A stretch of 64,000 nucleotides of DNA from Comamonas testosteroni TK102 (lineage in GTDB: Bacteria; Pseudomonadota; Gammaproteobacteria; Burkholderiales; Burkholderiaceae_C). Made by a program: the position numbers and the translations under genes. The DNA is taken from positions 4,092,001 through 4,156,000 of the forward strand of contig NZ_CP006704.1 in NCBI RefSeq assembly GCF_000739375.1, in the 5' to 3' direction. This document shows, piece after piece, positions 36,308 through 45,886 of this stretch (position 1 is the stretch's first letter; each line of letters opens with the position of its first letter). A model generated the notes under the pieces. That model had not been told where the DNA came from, made no database searches, and was given only the letters and a program-made list of their open reading frames with translations.

Positions 36308-36664
36308 ATGTCACAGACCACGACCTCAGAACCGGACGGCGCTGCCAAAGCCAGTGTCGATCCGCGCCAGTTCAGGAGCTTTGCCGAGTTCTACCCCTTC
36401 TACCTGGGCGAGCACAGCAACGCCACCTGCAGACGGCTGCACTTCATAGGCACCAGCCTGTCGCTGGTGTTTTTGCTGGCGCTGTTCCTGAGGGGCGACT
36501 GGTGGTATTTGCTCGCAGGCCTGATCTGCGGCTATGCCTTTGCCTGGGTGGGGCATTTCGGCTTCGAGAAAAACAAACCCGCCAGCTTCAAGCGCCCGCT
36601 CTACAGCTTTCTGGGCGACTGGATGATGTGGCGCGACATCCTCCTGGGCCGCATCAAGATCTAG
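36308..36664 (+). CDS. DUF962 (Mpo1-like) membrane protein
   Basis: A 118-residue protein with two membrane segments (about 48-62 and 66-84) and the DUF962 pattern: FYLGEHSNATCRRLHFIGTS, followed by GHFGFEKNKPASFKRPLYS. Family homologues include yeast Mpo1, an iron-dependent 2-hydroxy fatty-acid dioxygenase, and the conserved His residues (H35, H45, H83 approx.) are retained. The bacterial function is unproven. It has its own intergenic upstream of 250 nt. Confidence 0.85.
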   Translation: MSQTTTSEPDGAAKASVDPRQFRSFAEFYPFYLGEHSNATCRRLHFIGTSLSLVFLLALFLRGDWWYLLAGLICGYAFAWVGHFGFEKNKPASFKRPLYSFLGDWMMWRDILLGRIKI

Positions 36665-36793
36665 CGCCCCTCCCCGGGCACGTCCATTGGGCTCTTTTGT
36701 AGACAGCCAGTCGCTGCGCATGGGATCACGCATCGCCGCCCATCGGCGGCCCGGTCGCCCGCCCAGATATTCATAGATATCCGTTTTCAGCCT

Positions 36794-38575
36794 TCAAACT
36801 CTATGAATATTTCCGCCAGGAACGGCAATCAGCTCCGCCACGGTCATGGCATCGAGCTGGGCGCGCTGCCACAGCGGCCGCACCGCCTCGGACGGTTCAA
36901 GCAACAGGCTCTGCACCAGAGGCTCTACTCGCGTGGCCTGCGGATCGACCAGCAACACATAGCGCGGCTCGGTGCTCTCCAGCGATACATAGGCATCGGG
37001 CGGCTGTACGGCCCCCACCCAGTCCAGCTTGGCCAGCGCCTGCAGCACGGGCTGAATCTGGGAGGCTTCCACACGCAGGCGCCGCGACAGCTGGTGCACA
37101 TACAGCCCCTTGTGTGGCAGCTCGCGCTCCTTGGCCAGACATTGCAGCACCTCGACGGCCAGCTCGAACTGCCAGCCGCGATGCCCCGTCATGCGCTCCA
37201 CGCCGGTGAGCACAGTGGGCAGATAGGCCGTGACCAGAGCCCCCAGCAAGACAATGCTCCAGGCCACATACATCCAGATCAGCAGGATCGGCAGCGTGGC
37301 AAACGCGCCGTAGATCACCGAGTAGGTCGGCACGGACGACAGATAGAGACCCAGCACCTTCTTGGCCACTTCCATGAACACGGCCACAAACACGCCCCCT
37401 ACCAGCGCATGGCGCCAGCGCACCGGTGTGTTGGGCACATAGTGGTAGAGCCCGGCCATGCCGGCCGCGAGCACCACGAACTCTATGGAGTCAAATACAA
37501 AACGCAGGCTGCCCGGCAGCGCATTGACCAGACCCTTGGATGCCGACATCACATAGGACGACAGCACCAGGCTCAGGCCCAGCAGCAGCGGCCCCAGCGT
37601 GATGGCGGCCCAGTAAATCAGCACCCGCTGGCCCAGCGGCCTGAGCTGGCGCACGCGCCAGATGTTGTTGAGCGTGCGGTCTATGGTCAGGATCAGCGCA
37701 ATCGCGGTAACCATGAGAATGGAGAAGCCGACCAGGCCCAGCTGGCTGGCCTTGGAAGCGAACTGGGTGAGATAGCCCAGCACCTGGCGCGCAATGGTCT
37801 CGGGAATCAGGCTGTCCATCAGCCAGCGCTCCAGCACCTTCTGCGCCTTGCCAAAGATCGGGAAGGCCGTGAACAGGGCCAGCGCCACGGTAAAGAACGG
37901 CACCAGCGCCAGCAGCGAGGTAAAGGTCAGGCTGCTGGCGGTCACGCCCAGCCGGTCTTCCTTGAAGCGTGCCAGCAGCACCTGGGCCGTGTTGTGCCAG
38001 GGGAAGGTGCGCAGGCGCTGCTGCGCCCGGCGACTTCTGCGGCGCAGCGCAGTCCTGAGCTCCTGCTGGCTGGGCATCTGGGGCTTTGGGATACGCCCGG
38101 CCAGATCCTTGCAGCCAGCCGCCAGCGCCCTGGCCTTGTCGAGTCTGCTGCTGCGCTCGGCAACGCGTTCCGGGCGCGGGTCAGGACTGTCGGTCGCTCC
38201 TGAAGCAGAAGCATGCACCGCTTTCTGAGCCTGGGCTGGCGTTGCATTCGGCGTGGAATAGCTGGTCCAGCCCTGAGCTCCCGTGCTGAATGCCGCCGCA
38301 GGCGATACCGCCGGAGCTGGAACGGGCTCGGGCAGGCCCATGCTGCGGCCAGGTTCGCCCATGGGTTCGAACACCGGCTCCAGCGGTATGCCCGGACCAT
38401 CGAGGCTGGGCTCCTGGCGCTGATCAAGCGGCCCTGCACCCGCTGCCTGCGCTGATGCAGGCGCGTGCGCCGAAGCCGGTTGCTCCAGACTGTTCGTATT
38501 CTCCGTCACCGGCCTGGCTTGCTGCGTCTTGCCTTCCAGTGCGGCCCAGAAGCCGGCACGCTCGTTTTTCTTCAT
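36794..38575 (-). CDS. YihY/virulence factor BrkB family inner-membrane protein
   Basis: A 593-residue protein. The start giving MKKNERAGFWAAL has AAGGAG at the right distance. Residues 1-185 are a long Pro/Ala-rich, low-complexity cytosolic extension that YihY homologues usually lack. The YihY core follows (about 190-450): FKEDRLGVTASSLTFTSLLA, the YVPNTPVRWRHALVGG segment and six membrane helices, YGAFATLPILLIWMYVAW being the last motif. The C-terminus is a winged-helix-like tail. Function of YihY is not settled (it is not RNase BN). Confidence 0.88.
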   Translation of the reverse strand: MKKNERAGFWAALEGKTQQARPVTENTNSLEQPASAHAPASAQAAGAGPLDQRQEPSLDGPGIPLEPVFEPMGEPGRSMGLPEPVPAPAVSPAAAFSTGAQGWTSYSTPNATPAQAQKAVHASASGATDSPDPRPERVAERSSRLDKARALAAGCKDLAGRIPKPQMPSQQELRTALRRRSRRAQQRLRTFPWHNTAQVLLARFKEDRLGVTASSLTFTSLLALVPFFTVALALFTAFPIFGKAQKVLERWLMDSLIPETIARQVLGYLTQFASKASQLGLVGFSILMVTAIALILTIDRTLNNIWRVRQLRPLGQRVLIYWAAITLGPLLLGLSLVLSSYVMSASKGLVNALPGSLRFVFDSIEFVVLAAGMAGLYHYVPNTPVRWRHALVGGVFVAVFMEVAKKVLGLYLSSVPTYSVIYGAFATLPILLIWMYVAWSIVLLGALVTAYLPTVLTGVERMTGHRGWQFELAVEVLQCLAKERELPHKGLYVHQLSRRLRVEASQIQPVLQALAKLDWVGAVQPPDAYVSLESTEPRYVLLVDPQATRVEPLVQSLLLEPSEAVRPLWQRAQLDAMTVAELIAVPGGNIHRV

Positions 38576-38694
38576 GACGGCACTCCTTCTCGAACGCAAA
38601 AGGAGGACGAGTGCTGCGCAACATCAAGCGCAGAACGCAAAACAAAACGACCGGATTCAAACAGGGCTGGCATGACCGATATGATGCCACTGCT

Positions 38695-39126
38695 ATGACC
38701 GACGCCCTCTCGCCCCAAGCCACCGAAAACACTTCTTCACCAATCCAGCAGCCAGGTTCCGACGTGGCCGCCACGCGCTGGTTGGCCGTGGGCAGCCTGC
38801 TGGCACTGATGCTGCTGTGCGTGGCCTGGGAGCTGTGGCTGGCCCCGCTGCGCGAAGGCGGCACCTGGCTGTTTCTCAAAGCCCTGCCGCTGGCCTTTGC
38901 CGTGATCGGCCTGCTCAAGCGCCGCATGTACACCTACCGCTGGCTCAGCCTGCTGGTGTGGCTCTACTTCACCGAGGGCGTGGTGCGGGCCTGGAGCGAT
39001 GCCGCGCCCAGCCGCTGGCTGGCGCTGGGCGAGGTGGCGCTTTGCGTGCTGCTCTTCATCGCCTGCGCAGCCCATGTGCGCCTGCGCCAGCGTGCCGCCA
39101 GGGCGGCCCGGCTCAATCAGGCGTGA
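38695..39126 (+). CDS. DUF2069 membrane protein
   Basis: A 143-residue protein with four hydrophobic segments, including WLAVGSLLALMLLCVAWELW and the conserved YRWLSLLVWLYFTEGVVRAW. The motif YxW..LLVWLYFxEGxVR matches DUF2069. Function unknown. The start at MTDALSPQ was chosen over an upstream in-frame Met. Its 3' end overlaps the LysR gene coming from the other side. Confidence 0.85.
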   Translation: MTDALSPQATENTSSPIQQPGSDVAATRWLAVGSLLALMLLCVAWELWLAPLREGGTWLFLKALPLAFAVIGLLKRRMYTYRWLSLLVWLYFTEGVVRAWSDAAPSRWLALGEVALCVLLFIACAAHVRLRQRAARAARLNQA

Positions 39127-40066
39127 TGCCTTCGAACTGCGCCAGCGTCTGCACCTGCGCCGCCAGCGCATCGAACAGCAACTGCGCGGCCGGCGACAGC
39201 GCGCGGCGCGGGCGCTGAATCAGCAGCGTACGGCGCAAGATGCGCGGCTCGTCCAGCAGGCGAAAGCGCAGATTGCCCTGCAAGCCCAGCGAAGGGTGAC
39301 GCGCCGTCAGCGCCGGAACAATGCTGACTCCCAGACCCAGGCTCACGGCCTCGAACAGCAATTGCGGATTGGACAGGCGCAGCGGTGTCTGCAGCAGGTT
39401 CTGCGGCATGCCCGGTGCCGAAGCCAGCAGCTGGCTGATGGCAGTGTCGGTGGTCAGGCCCACAAAAGCCAGATGGGGCAGTTGGGCCAGATCGACCGCC
39501 GTCAGCCGCCCCGCCTGCAGCAGAGGTTCATCGAGCTTGGCCACCAGCCCCATGGCATCGCTGATCAGCGGCTGGGTCAGCAAATCGCCGCCGGCCGGGT
39601 GTGCCGCGCCCACGCCGAAATCCACGCTGCCAGCCTGCACGCGCTGGGCGATGCCTTCGGCGCTGTCCTCGATCAGATCCACCTCGATGCCCGGATGCCT
39701 GGCCCGCAAGGCCGGCAGCACCGGCAGCAGCAACACCGCCAGCACCGACGGAGCGGCAGCAATGCGCACCTTGCCGCGGCGCAGCGCGGCCAGATCGCCC
39801 AGGTTCTGAAAGCCCTGCTCCAGGGTCTCGAAGGCCTGGCGCACATCGAGCAAGAAGGCCTGGCCGGCGGCCGTCAGCCCCACGGTGCGCGTGGTGCGGT
39901 CAAACAGCCGCAGGCCCAGGGCCTCTTCCAGCTGGCGAATGGATTCGGACAGGGCCAACTGCGTCAGGCACAGCTCGCGGGCCGCCGGGGCAAATGCGCC
40001 CTGGCGCGCCACCTCGTCAAAGGCGCGCAGCTGGCGCAGGCTGATATTGTTCGGAAAAACCGGCAT
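39113..40066 (-). CDS. LysR-type transcriptional regulator
   Basis: A 317-residue LysR-family regulator. The N-terminal winged HTH (residues about 8-65) is SLRQLRAFDEVARQGAFAPA, with LTQLALSESIRQLEEALGLR as the recognition helix; the rest is the substrate-binding domain. It is divergent from the FAD-linked dehydrogenase gene with about 140 nt between them. LysR regulators commonly control the divergent gene, so it probably regulates that dehydrogenase in response to a hydroxyacid; this is inference. Confidence 0.9.
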   Translation of the reverse strand: MPVFPNNISLRQLRAFDEVARQGAFAPAARELCLTQLALSESIRQLEEALGLRLFDRTTRTVGLTAAGQAFLLDVRQAFETLEQGFQNLGDLAALRRGKVRIAAAPSVLAVLLLPVLPALRARHPGIEVDLIEDSAEGIAQRVQAGSVDFGVGAAHPAGGDLLTQPLISDAMGLVAKLDEPLLQAGRLTAVDLAQLPHLAFVGLTTDTAISQLLASAPGMPQNLLQTPLRLSNPQLLFEAVSLGLGVSIVPALTARHPSLGLQGNLRFRLLDEPRILRRTLLIQRPRRALSPAAQLLFDALAAQVQTLAQFEGITPD

Positions 40067-40209
40067 AACCAAGCAATTTATTTCGATTGCCCCGTAGTCT
40101 GCCATGCTCTACGCTTGCGGCTTCATGGTTTTCCGGCTGCGCCCCTGTGCCTGGCTTAGGATTTCCGTCTGTTCTCCCTCTCTGCCGCCCATGCTGCGGC
40201 CTGCTTGCC

Positions 40210-41640
40210 ATGACTTCCACCGCTTTGCTTGAATCCCTGCGCCAGATTGTGGGCGCCACCCATGTGCTGACCGACGGCGATCTGACCGCCTACGAGCAGG
40301 ACTGGCGCAAGCGCGTACACGGCAAGTCCCTGGCCGTGGTGCGCCCCGGCAACACGGCCGAAGTGGCCGGCGTGGTCAAGGCCTGCGCCGCAGCCGGCGT
40401 GCAGATCGTGCCCCAGGGCGGCAATACCGGGCTTTCCGTAGGCTCCACCCCCGACGACAGCGGCCAGCAGGTCGTGATCAGCCTGACGCGCCTGAACGCC
40501 GTGCGCCATATCGACAAGGACAATCTGACCTTCACCATCGAAGCCGGCTGCATTTTGCAGAACCTGCAGGATCTGGCTGACCAGCAGGGCCTGCTGTTCC
40601 CGCTGTCGCTGGCCGCCGAAGGCAGCTGCACGATCGGCGGCAATCTGGGCACCAACGCCGGCGGCACGCAGGTGGTGCGCTATGGCAATACCCGCGACCT
40701 GTGCCTGGGCCTGGAAGTGGTGACGCCCCAGGGCGAGATCTGGGACGGCCTCAAGGGCCTGCGCAAGGACAACACCGGCTATGACCTGCGCGATCTGTTC
40801 ATCGGCAGCGAAGGCACGCTGGGCATCATCACCGCCGCCACCATGAAGCTGTTCCCGCAGCCCGCCGCCCAGCTCACGGCCTTTGCCGCCGTGCCCTCCA
40901 TGGAGGCTGCCGTGCGCCTGCTGGGTCTGGCGCACCAGCATCTGGGCGCGGGTCTGACGGGCTTTGAAGTCATGGGCCAGTTTGCGCTGAGCCTGGTCGT
41001 CAAGCACATGCCGCAGCTGCGCGTGCCATTTGCCGACATGGGCGACGAAGCACCCTACTGCGTGCTGCTGGAAAACAGCGACAGCGAGTCCGAACAGCAT
41101 GCACGCCTGCGCTTCGAGCACCTGCTGGAGCTGGCCTTTGAAGATGGCTGCGTAGTCAACGCCGTAGTGGCGGAGAACCTGACCCAGGCCCATGACCTGT
41201 GGCATATCCGCGAGAGCATTCCCCTGGCACAGGCCGAGGAAGGCCTGAACATCAAGCATGATATCTCGGTCGCCGCATCGCGCATTCCCGCCTTTGTCGA
41301 GCATGCCGACGCCGTGCTCAAGCGCGAGATTCCCGGCGTGCGGCTGGTCAACTTCGGCCATCTGGGCGACGGCAATCTGCACTACAACGTGCAGGTACCC
41401 GAAGGCGAGGACGGCAAGGCCTTTCTGCGCGACAAGGAGGCCCTGGTCAACCACCTGGTCTACGAGGCCGTGGATGCCTTCGGCGGCTCGTTCTCGGCCG
41501 AGCATGGCGTGGGGGCGCTCAAGACGGACAAGCTCGAAAAATACCAGTCCCCCGTTGCGCTGCAGATGATGCGCGCCATCAAGCAGGCACTGGACCCGCA
41601 GGGCATCATGAATCCCGGCGTGGTGCTGACGCGCGGCTGA
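40210..41640 (+). CDS. FAD-linked D-2-hydroxyacid dehydrogenase
   Basis: A 476-residue flavoprotein of the vanillyl-alcohol-oxidase superfamily (GlcD/D-lactate/D-2-hydroxyglutarate dehydrogenase type). The FAD-binding PCMH domain (about 40-215) has VQIVPQGGNTGLSVGSTP, EGSCTIGGNLGTNAGGTQVV and FIGSEGTLGIITA. The C-terminal domain has VNFGHLGDGNLHYNVQ, with the metal-binding His residues, and SAEHGVGALKTDKL near 440. The closest enzymes I know are D-2-hydroxyglutarate dehydrogenases, but the substrate is uncertain. It is followed by a strong terminator. Confidence 0.88.
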   Translation: MTSTALLESLRQIVGATHVLTDGDLTAYEQDWRKRVHGKSLAVVRPGNTAEVAGVVKACAAAGVQIVPQGGNTGLSVGSTPDDSGQQVVISLTRLNAVRHIDKDNLTFTIEAGCILQNLQDLADQQGLLFPLSLAAEGSCTIGGNLGTNAGGTQVVRYGNTRDLCLGLEVVTPQGEIWDGLKGLRKDNTGYDLRDLFIGSEGTLGIITAATMKLFPQPAAQLTAFAAVPSMEAAVRLLGLAHQHLGAGLTGFEVMGQFALSLVVKHMPQLRVPFADMGDEAPYCVLLENSDSESEQHARLRFEHLLELAFEDGCVVNAVVAENLTQAHDLWHIRESIPLAQAEEGLNIKHDISVAASRIPAFVEHADAVLKREIPGVRLVNFGHLGDGNLHYNVQVPEGEDGKAFLRDKEALVNHLVYEAVDAFGGSFSAEHGVGALKTDKLEKYQSPVALQMMRAIKQALDPQGIMNPGVVLTRG

Positions 41641-41653
41641 TCCCGCCGCCGAT

Positions 41654-41686
41654 AAAAAGCCCTGCCATGGCCGGCAGGGCTTTTTT
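41654..41686 (+). terminator. Terminator after the FAD dehydrogenase
   Basis: Stem aaaaagccctgcc/ggcagggcttttt with an atggcc loop and T-run, 13 nt after the stop. It may serve both strands. Confidence 0.9.
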
Positions 41687-41704
41687 CTGGCTGCAGCCAG
41701 GGCT

Positions 41705-42325
41705 TCAATGAGTGGCCACGATATTGCGCAGCATGCTCTGCACCGCACTGGGCCAGGGAATGTCTGCACCGTCCACATCGGTGAACACGGTCTGCTTGCC
41801 CTCGCTGAGCAGCCAGACGCGCAGGCCGTTGCGCACCGGGTCTATCACCACGGCAGCCATTTCCTCGCCGCCCTGATGCTGGCGGTTGCCCATTACGTAC
41901 AACAGGCCTGCGGAAGGCTCCAGCGGACCCAGCGTCTGCAGGTTCTTGAGCAGCGTGTCGTACTGATGGCCCATCAGCGTCTTCAGCCGCTCGGCCAGCA
42001 CGCCGTCCTGCACATAGTCCACGCTGTCCCAGCGGTACTTGCCCTGCAGTGGCGTGAGGCTGTCCAGACTCTTCTCGCCCTCCTTGACCACATGCGGGGC
42101 GCGCACTTCCTGCAGGGAGTTCGCGGCCGCCTCCTCGATCTGTGCCGTCGCGGCGGGCTCCTGGGTCTGGGCCAAGGCATCGGGCGGGGCGGCCGCGGCC
42201 GCAGCGGCGGCCTGGGCATCCACGGCGGCGGTGCTGGGAGATGGGGCCTTGGTCTTGTCGCAGGCGACCAGCAAGGCCGCAGCAGCCAGCGCAAAAGCCG
42301 CAGTGCTCACAAATTTGCGTGACAT
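41705..42325 (-). CDS. Lipoprotein of unknown function
   Basis: A 206-residue protein with a lipoprotein signal peptide MSRKFVSTAAFALAAAALLV followed by ACDKT (Cys near residue 22), an Ala-rich linker to about 75, then a globular domain (SAGLLYVMGNRQHQGGEEMA). I do not recognise a named family. It sits alone, leftward, between the terminator of the FAD enzyme and thyA. Confidence 0.72.
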   Translation of the reverse strand: MSRKFVSTAAFALAAAALLVACDKTKAPSPSTAAVDAQAAAAAAAAPPDALAQTQEPAATAQIEEAAANSLQEVRAPHVVKEGEKSLDSLTPLQGKYRWDSVDYVQDGVLAERLKTLMGHQYDTLLKNLQTLGPLEPSAGLLYVMGNRQHQGGEEMAAVVIDPVRNGLRVWLLSEGKQTVFTDVDGADIPWPSAVQSMLRNIVATH

Positions 42326-42568
42326 GAACTCGCTCTCCTTGTTTCAGCTCAGTGGTCTTCCATGACATTGTGAAGCCAGCGGCAGCGGCTATGGGACAGA
42401 CAGGGCCTCGGGCCGGGTCATTGACAGCCACCAAGCCGGCACGCTCGCGCACGTGGCACACTCGGGCTATCGTGGCCCCTGCGGGCCCACCCTCTTCAAG
42501 AGCAGCGACACCTTGTGTACGCTGACGGCACAGCCAGTCTTTGCAAGTCTTTGACCGCTTTTTGCACC

Positions 42569-43399
42569 ATGAACTCCACCACCTGCACCCTGCGCCCCGT
42601 GCGCTGCCAGTACGAAACCTTCATGCGCCATGTGTACGAGCACGGCGCCTCCAAGACCGACCGCACGGGCACGGGCACGCGCAGCGTGTTCGGCTACCAG
42701 ATGCGCTTCAACCTCAATGAAGGCTTCCCCCTGGTCACCACCAAGAAGGTGCACCTGAAGTCCATCATCCTGGAGCTGCTGTGGTTTCTGCGCGGCGACA
42801 GCAATGTGAAATGGCTGCAGGAGCGCGGCTGCACCATCTGGGACGAATGGGCCGACAAGCAAACCGGCGACCTGGGCCCGGTCTACGGCGTGCAATGGCG
42901 CAGCTGGCCCAAGGCCGACGGCACGCATGTCGACCAGATTGCCGAAGTCGTCAAGCAGCTCCAGAGCAATCCCGACAGCCGCCGCATCATCGTCAGCGCC
43001 TGGAACGTGGCCGAGCTGGACCAGATGGCCCTCATGCCCTGCCACTCCTTCTTCCAGTTCTATGTGGCCGACGGCAAGCTCAGTTGCCAGCTCTACCAGC
43101 GCAGCGCCGACATCTTCCTGGGCGTGCCCTTCAACATCGCCAGCTACGCGCTGCTGACCCATATGCTGGCCCAGCAATGCGGCCTGGAGGTGGGCGACTT
43201 CATCTGGACCGGCGGCGACTGCCATATCTACAACAACCACTTCGAGCAGGTGCAGACCCAGCTGTCGCGACAGCCCTTCGCCTATCCGACGCTGAACATC
43301 AAGCGCAAGCCCGACTCCATCTTCGGCTACGAATACGAAGACTTCGAAGTGCTGGACTACCAGCACCATGCCGGCATCAAGGCGCCGGTGGCGGTCTAA
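42569..43399 (+). CDS. thyA: Thymidylate synthase
   Basis: ThyA methylates dUMP to dTMP with methylene-tetrahydrofolate. It has 276 residues; the start at [10 protein letters not shown] adds about 12 residues to the E. coli form. The core follows: [30 protein letters not shown], the catalytic Cys in [38 protein letters not shown] and the ending AGIKAPVAV. It is followed by folA, the classical thyA-folA pair, separated by a 120-nt gap containing a repeat. Confidence 0.98.
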   Translation: MNSTTCTLRPVRCQYETFMRHVYEHGASKTDRTGTGTRSVFGYQMRFNLNEGFPLVTTKKVHLKSIILELLWFLRGDSNVKWLQERGCTIWDEWADKQTGDLGPVYGVQWRSWPKADGTHVDQIAEVVKQLQSNPDSRRIIVSAWNVAELDQMALMPCHSFFQFYVADGKLSCQLYQRSADIFLGVPFNIASYALLTHMLAQQCGLEVGDFIWTGGDCHIYNNHFEQVQTQLSRQPFAYPTLNIKRKPDSIFGYEYEDFEVLDYQHHAGIKAPVAV

Positions 43400-43418
43400 G
43401 CTGCCGCTATTCGAATCA

Positions 43419-43473
43419 CTATAAAAATCAAAGCTGCTATCGCTTGATTGAAAAGGGTTTCAAGTATTTTCAT
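43419..43473 (+). repeat. Dispersed intergenic repeat
   Basis: Sequence ctataaaaatcaaagctgct, then atcgcttgattgaaaagggt and ttcaagtattttcat between thyA and folA. It belongs to a repeat type that also appears in the DUF748 gene and, as a half copy, at 33497. Confidence 0.5.
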
Positions 43474-43522
43474 ACCTGAAACTCATAGCTGACAAGCGCC
43501 AGCAGCTTCTTTATTGATAGCT

Positions 43523-44026
43523 ATGGCCATTCAACTCATCTACGCCCGCGCAGCCAACGGCGTTATCGGCAAGGACAACACCATGCCCTGGCACCTGCCC
43601 GAGGACATGGCGCATTTCAAGGAGCTGACCCGGGGCTGCGCTGTCATCATGGGCCGCAAGACCTGGGACTCGCTGCCTGCGCGCTTCCGTCCGCTGCCGG
43701 GCCGCAGCAATATCGTCGTCACCCGCCAGGCCGACTGGCAAGCCGAGCCTGCATCCGACCAGGTCCTGCGCGCTGCCAGCCTGCCCGAAGCGCTGGAGCT
43801 GGGCCGCAAGCTCTCGCCAGACGTCTGGGTCATCGGCGGCGCGCAGATCTATGCCCAGGCCCTGCCGCTGGCCGATGCCGTGGAAGTGACCGAAATCGGC
43901 CGCGACTTCGAAGGTGATGCCTTCGCCCCGGAACTGGGCGCGCAGTGGCAGGCCGTGAGCCGCAGCGAGCATGTCTCCGCCAATGGCCTGCCCTACCGTT
44001 TTGTGCGCTTCGAGCGCCGGGGCTGA
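43523..44026 (+). CDS. folA: Dihydrofolate reductase
   Basis: FolA reduces dihydrofolate to tetrahydrofolate, restoring the cofactor used up by ThyA. The 167-residue protein starts at the ATG giving MAIQLIYARAANGVIGKDNT. It has the Met20-loop MPWHLPEDMAHFKE, MGRKTWDSLP (NADPH binding) and WVIGGAQIYAQAL. An upstream TTG would add three residues and is less likely. It follows thyA. Confidence 0.97.
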   Translation: MAIQLIYARAANGVIGKDNTMPWHLPEDMAHFKELTRGCAVIMGRKTWDSLPARFRPLPGRSNIVVTRQADWQAEPASDQVLRAASLPEALELGRKLSPDVWVIGGAQIYAQALPLADAVEVTEIGRDFEGDAFAPELGAQWQAVSRSEHVSANGLPYRFVRFERRG

Positions 44027-44213
44027 GCCTTGTCCCTGGCGCGTGCCGTGCGGCACCGGTCGGCCGGCAGTCCGGCACGAGACAAAACTCTCTTGCCCTC
44101 GCGGTGCTGCGTTGCAACAATTGTCAGCTTCACTGCATGACTGCCGTATGACAATGGCAAGGCAGCCTGCTGCAGCCTGAGCCCTCCAATCCCGCAAGCT
44201 ATCGCCCTTCATC

Positions 44214-45296
44214 ATGAGCCTAGTCCAGCCCCTGCCTCCTGGCGCCCTCGATATCGTTGGCGATATCCACGGCGAATACGCCGCGCTGGTGCAATTGCTG
44301 GGCCATCTGGGCTACGACCTGCAGGGCAATCACCCCGAAGGACGGCGACTGGTGTTTGTCGGCGACTTCTGCGACCGCGGACCGGACAGCCCTTCGGTGC
44401 TCGCGCTGGTCGGCGCCATGCTGGCCTCGGGCACGGCCCATGCGGTGCTGGGCAACCACGAAATCAATCTGCTGCGCGAAGATGCCAAGGATGGATCGGG
44501 CTGGTTCTTCGACAGCCGCATCGACTCCGATCAGCCCAAGTACGCGCCTTTCGCGCGCATGCCGGCCGAGCAGACTCCCGCCATGCTCGAGCAGCTCGGC
44601 CAGTTGCCGATCGCGCTGGAGCGCGAGGATCTGCGCATTGTTCATGCGGCATGGCGGCCCGAGCAGATTGCCATGATTCGCCAGCTGCCCAGCGGCAGCG
44701 CACGCGCCGCCTATGACCACTTCGAGACGATTGCCGACGAGCAGGCCATCGCCCAATGCGTGGCCGAGCGCATGCGCCAGGAAGCGCTGAGCTGGCCCTA
44801 CAGCCTGGAAGACTATCGCCACGAGCCGCCGTTTCTGCCCGCTCACAGCGAGAACGAACTCAACAAGGCCATGGTCAACCCTCTGAAGGTGCTGACGGCC
44901 GGCGTGGAACGCGAATGCCGCAATCCCTTCTATGCGGGCGGCAAATGGCGCTTTGTCGAACGCGTGGGCTGGTGGAATGAATATGAGGAAGCGCCTGCCG
45001 TCATCGTCGGCCACTACTGGCGCCGCCTGCGCCCGGCCGATGCACCCGCGCACGGCTCGCAGTTTGAAAACCTGTTCGGCGGCACGCCCCCGCTGTCCTG
45101 GCACGGTCTGCGCGGCAATGTGTTCTGCGTGGACTACTCGGTGGGTGCCCGCTGGCTGGACCGCCTGCGCGGCGACAACCCCGTGCAGCGCAGCAAGCTC
45201 GCCGCCATGCGCTGGCCCGAGCGCGTGCTGGTCTTTGACGACGGCACCCAGGCCGCATCGGAGAATTTCGAGCAGGCTGTGGTGCTAAGGGACTGA
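44214..45296 (+). CDS. Calcineurin-like metallophosphoesterase
   Basis: A 360-residue phosphoesterase with all metal-binding signatures: IVGDIHGEYAALVQ, FVGDFCDRGPDSPS, AVLGNHEINLLRED, and later His residues in IVGHYWRR and HGLRGNVFCVDYS. The pattern is close to the PrpE/ApaH type protein phosphatase or diadenosine-tetraphosphatase group. No signal peptide. The substrate cannot be told. Confidence 0.85.
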   Translation: MSLVQPLPPGALDIVGDIHGEYAALVQLLGHLGYDLQGNHPEGRRLVFVGDFCDRGPDSPSVLALVGAMLASGTAHAVLGNHEINLLREDAKDGSGWFFDSRIDSDQPKYAPFARMPAEQTPAMLEQLGQLPIALEREDLRIVHAAWRPEQIAMIRQLPSGSARAAYDHFETIADEQAIAQCVAERMRQEALSWPYSLEDYRHEPPFLPAHSENELNKAMVNPLKVLTAGVERECRNPFYAGGKWRFVERVGWWNEYEEAPAVIVGHYWRRLRPADAPAHGSQFENLFGGTPPLSWHGLRGNVFCVDYSVGARWLDRLRGDNPVQRSKLAAMRWPERVLVFDDGTQAASENFEQAVVLRD

Positions 45297-45405
45297 GGCT
45301 GACCGCCACACCGGCCACGCTGGCCAGGCGGCTCCGCTCCCCAGCCCCTGCGGTCAATCTGCGCTTGAAAGGCGCGCTGCCGATGCCCGAGGCCTGCCTC
45401 CCTGG

Positions 45406-45639
45406 CTATTTGGCGGGCGGCTGCCGCCCATGCTGCACCCACTCCTCAAAGGCCGATCCGTCGGGCAGCACACAGGTGTTCTTGTCGGCGACGGCCCCTT
45501 TTTCCGTGCGCAGCACCCCGCCCTGCTTTTTGCAATTGGCTTGCGAAGGATTGCCAAAATTGATGGAAACAGATTGCGCGCAGCCGCTGACTGCCGCAAC
45601 GACGACCACCATCCCGGCCAAGCTTGAAACATGTTTCAT
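45406..45639 (-). CDS. DUF333 lipoprotein
   Basis: A 77-residue lipoprotein. Signal MKHVSSLAGMVVVVAAVSG is followed by the lipidated Cys in SGCAQ. The mature part carries the DUF333 pattern NPSQANCKKQGG and CVLPDGSAFEEWVQHG, with two Cys that probably form a disulfide. The family includes putative 'hemolysin' annotations without functional proof. It is leftward, divergent from xth. Confidence 0.82.
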   Translation of the reverse strand: MKHVSSLAGMVVVVAAVSGCAQSVSINFGNPSQANCKKQGGVLRTEKGAVADKNTCVLPDGSAFEEWVQHGRQPPAK

Positions 45640-45886
45640 GGGGCCAATGTAGCAAACCCCCGAACGCCGGCACAGGAACATTGGACTTCAGGCCTGCGTC
45701 GCCGCACGAGGGATACGGTGGACAGCCTTGTCGGTTTCAGAGAGGGCCAGGCTTGCTATGCTGTCAGTCACTGCGAGAACGATGCCCGCCAGGGGCTCTG
45801 CCTGGGTAGCCAGGCTGGTAGCTGGAGGCCTTTTTTAGAGCTAGCCATCCCCTGGAACCCGCATGAAATAAGGAAAGTTGAAGAAG

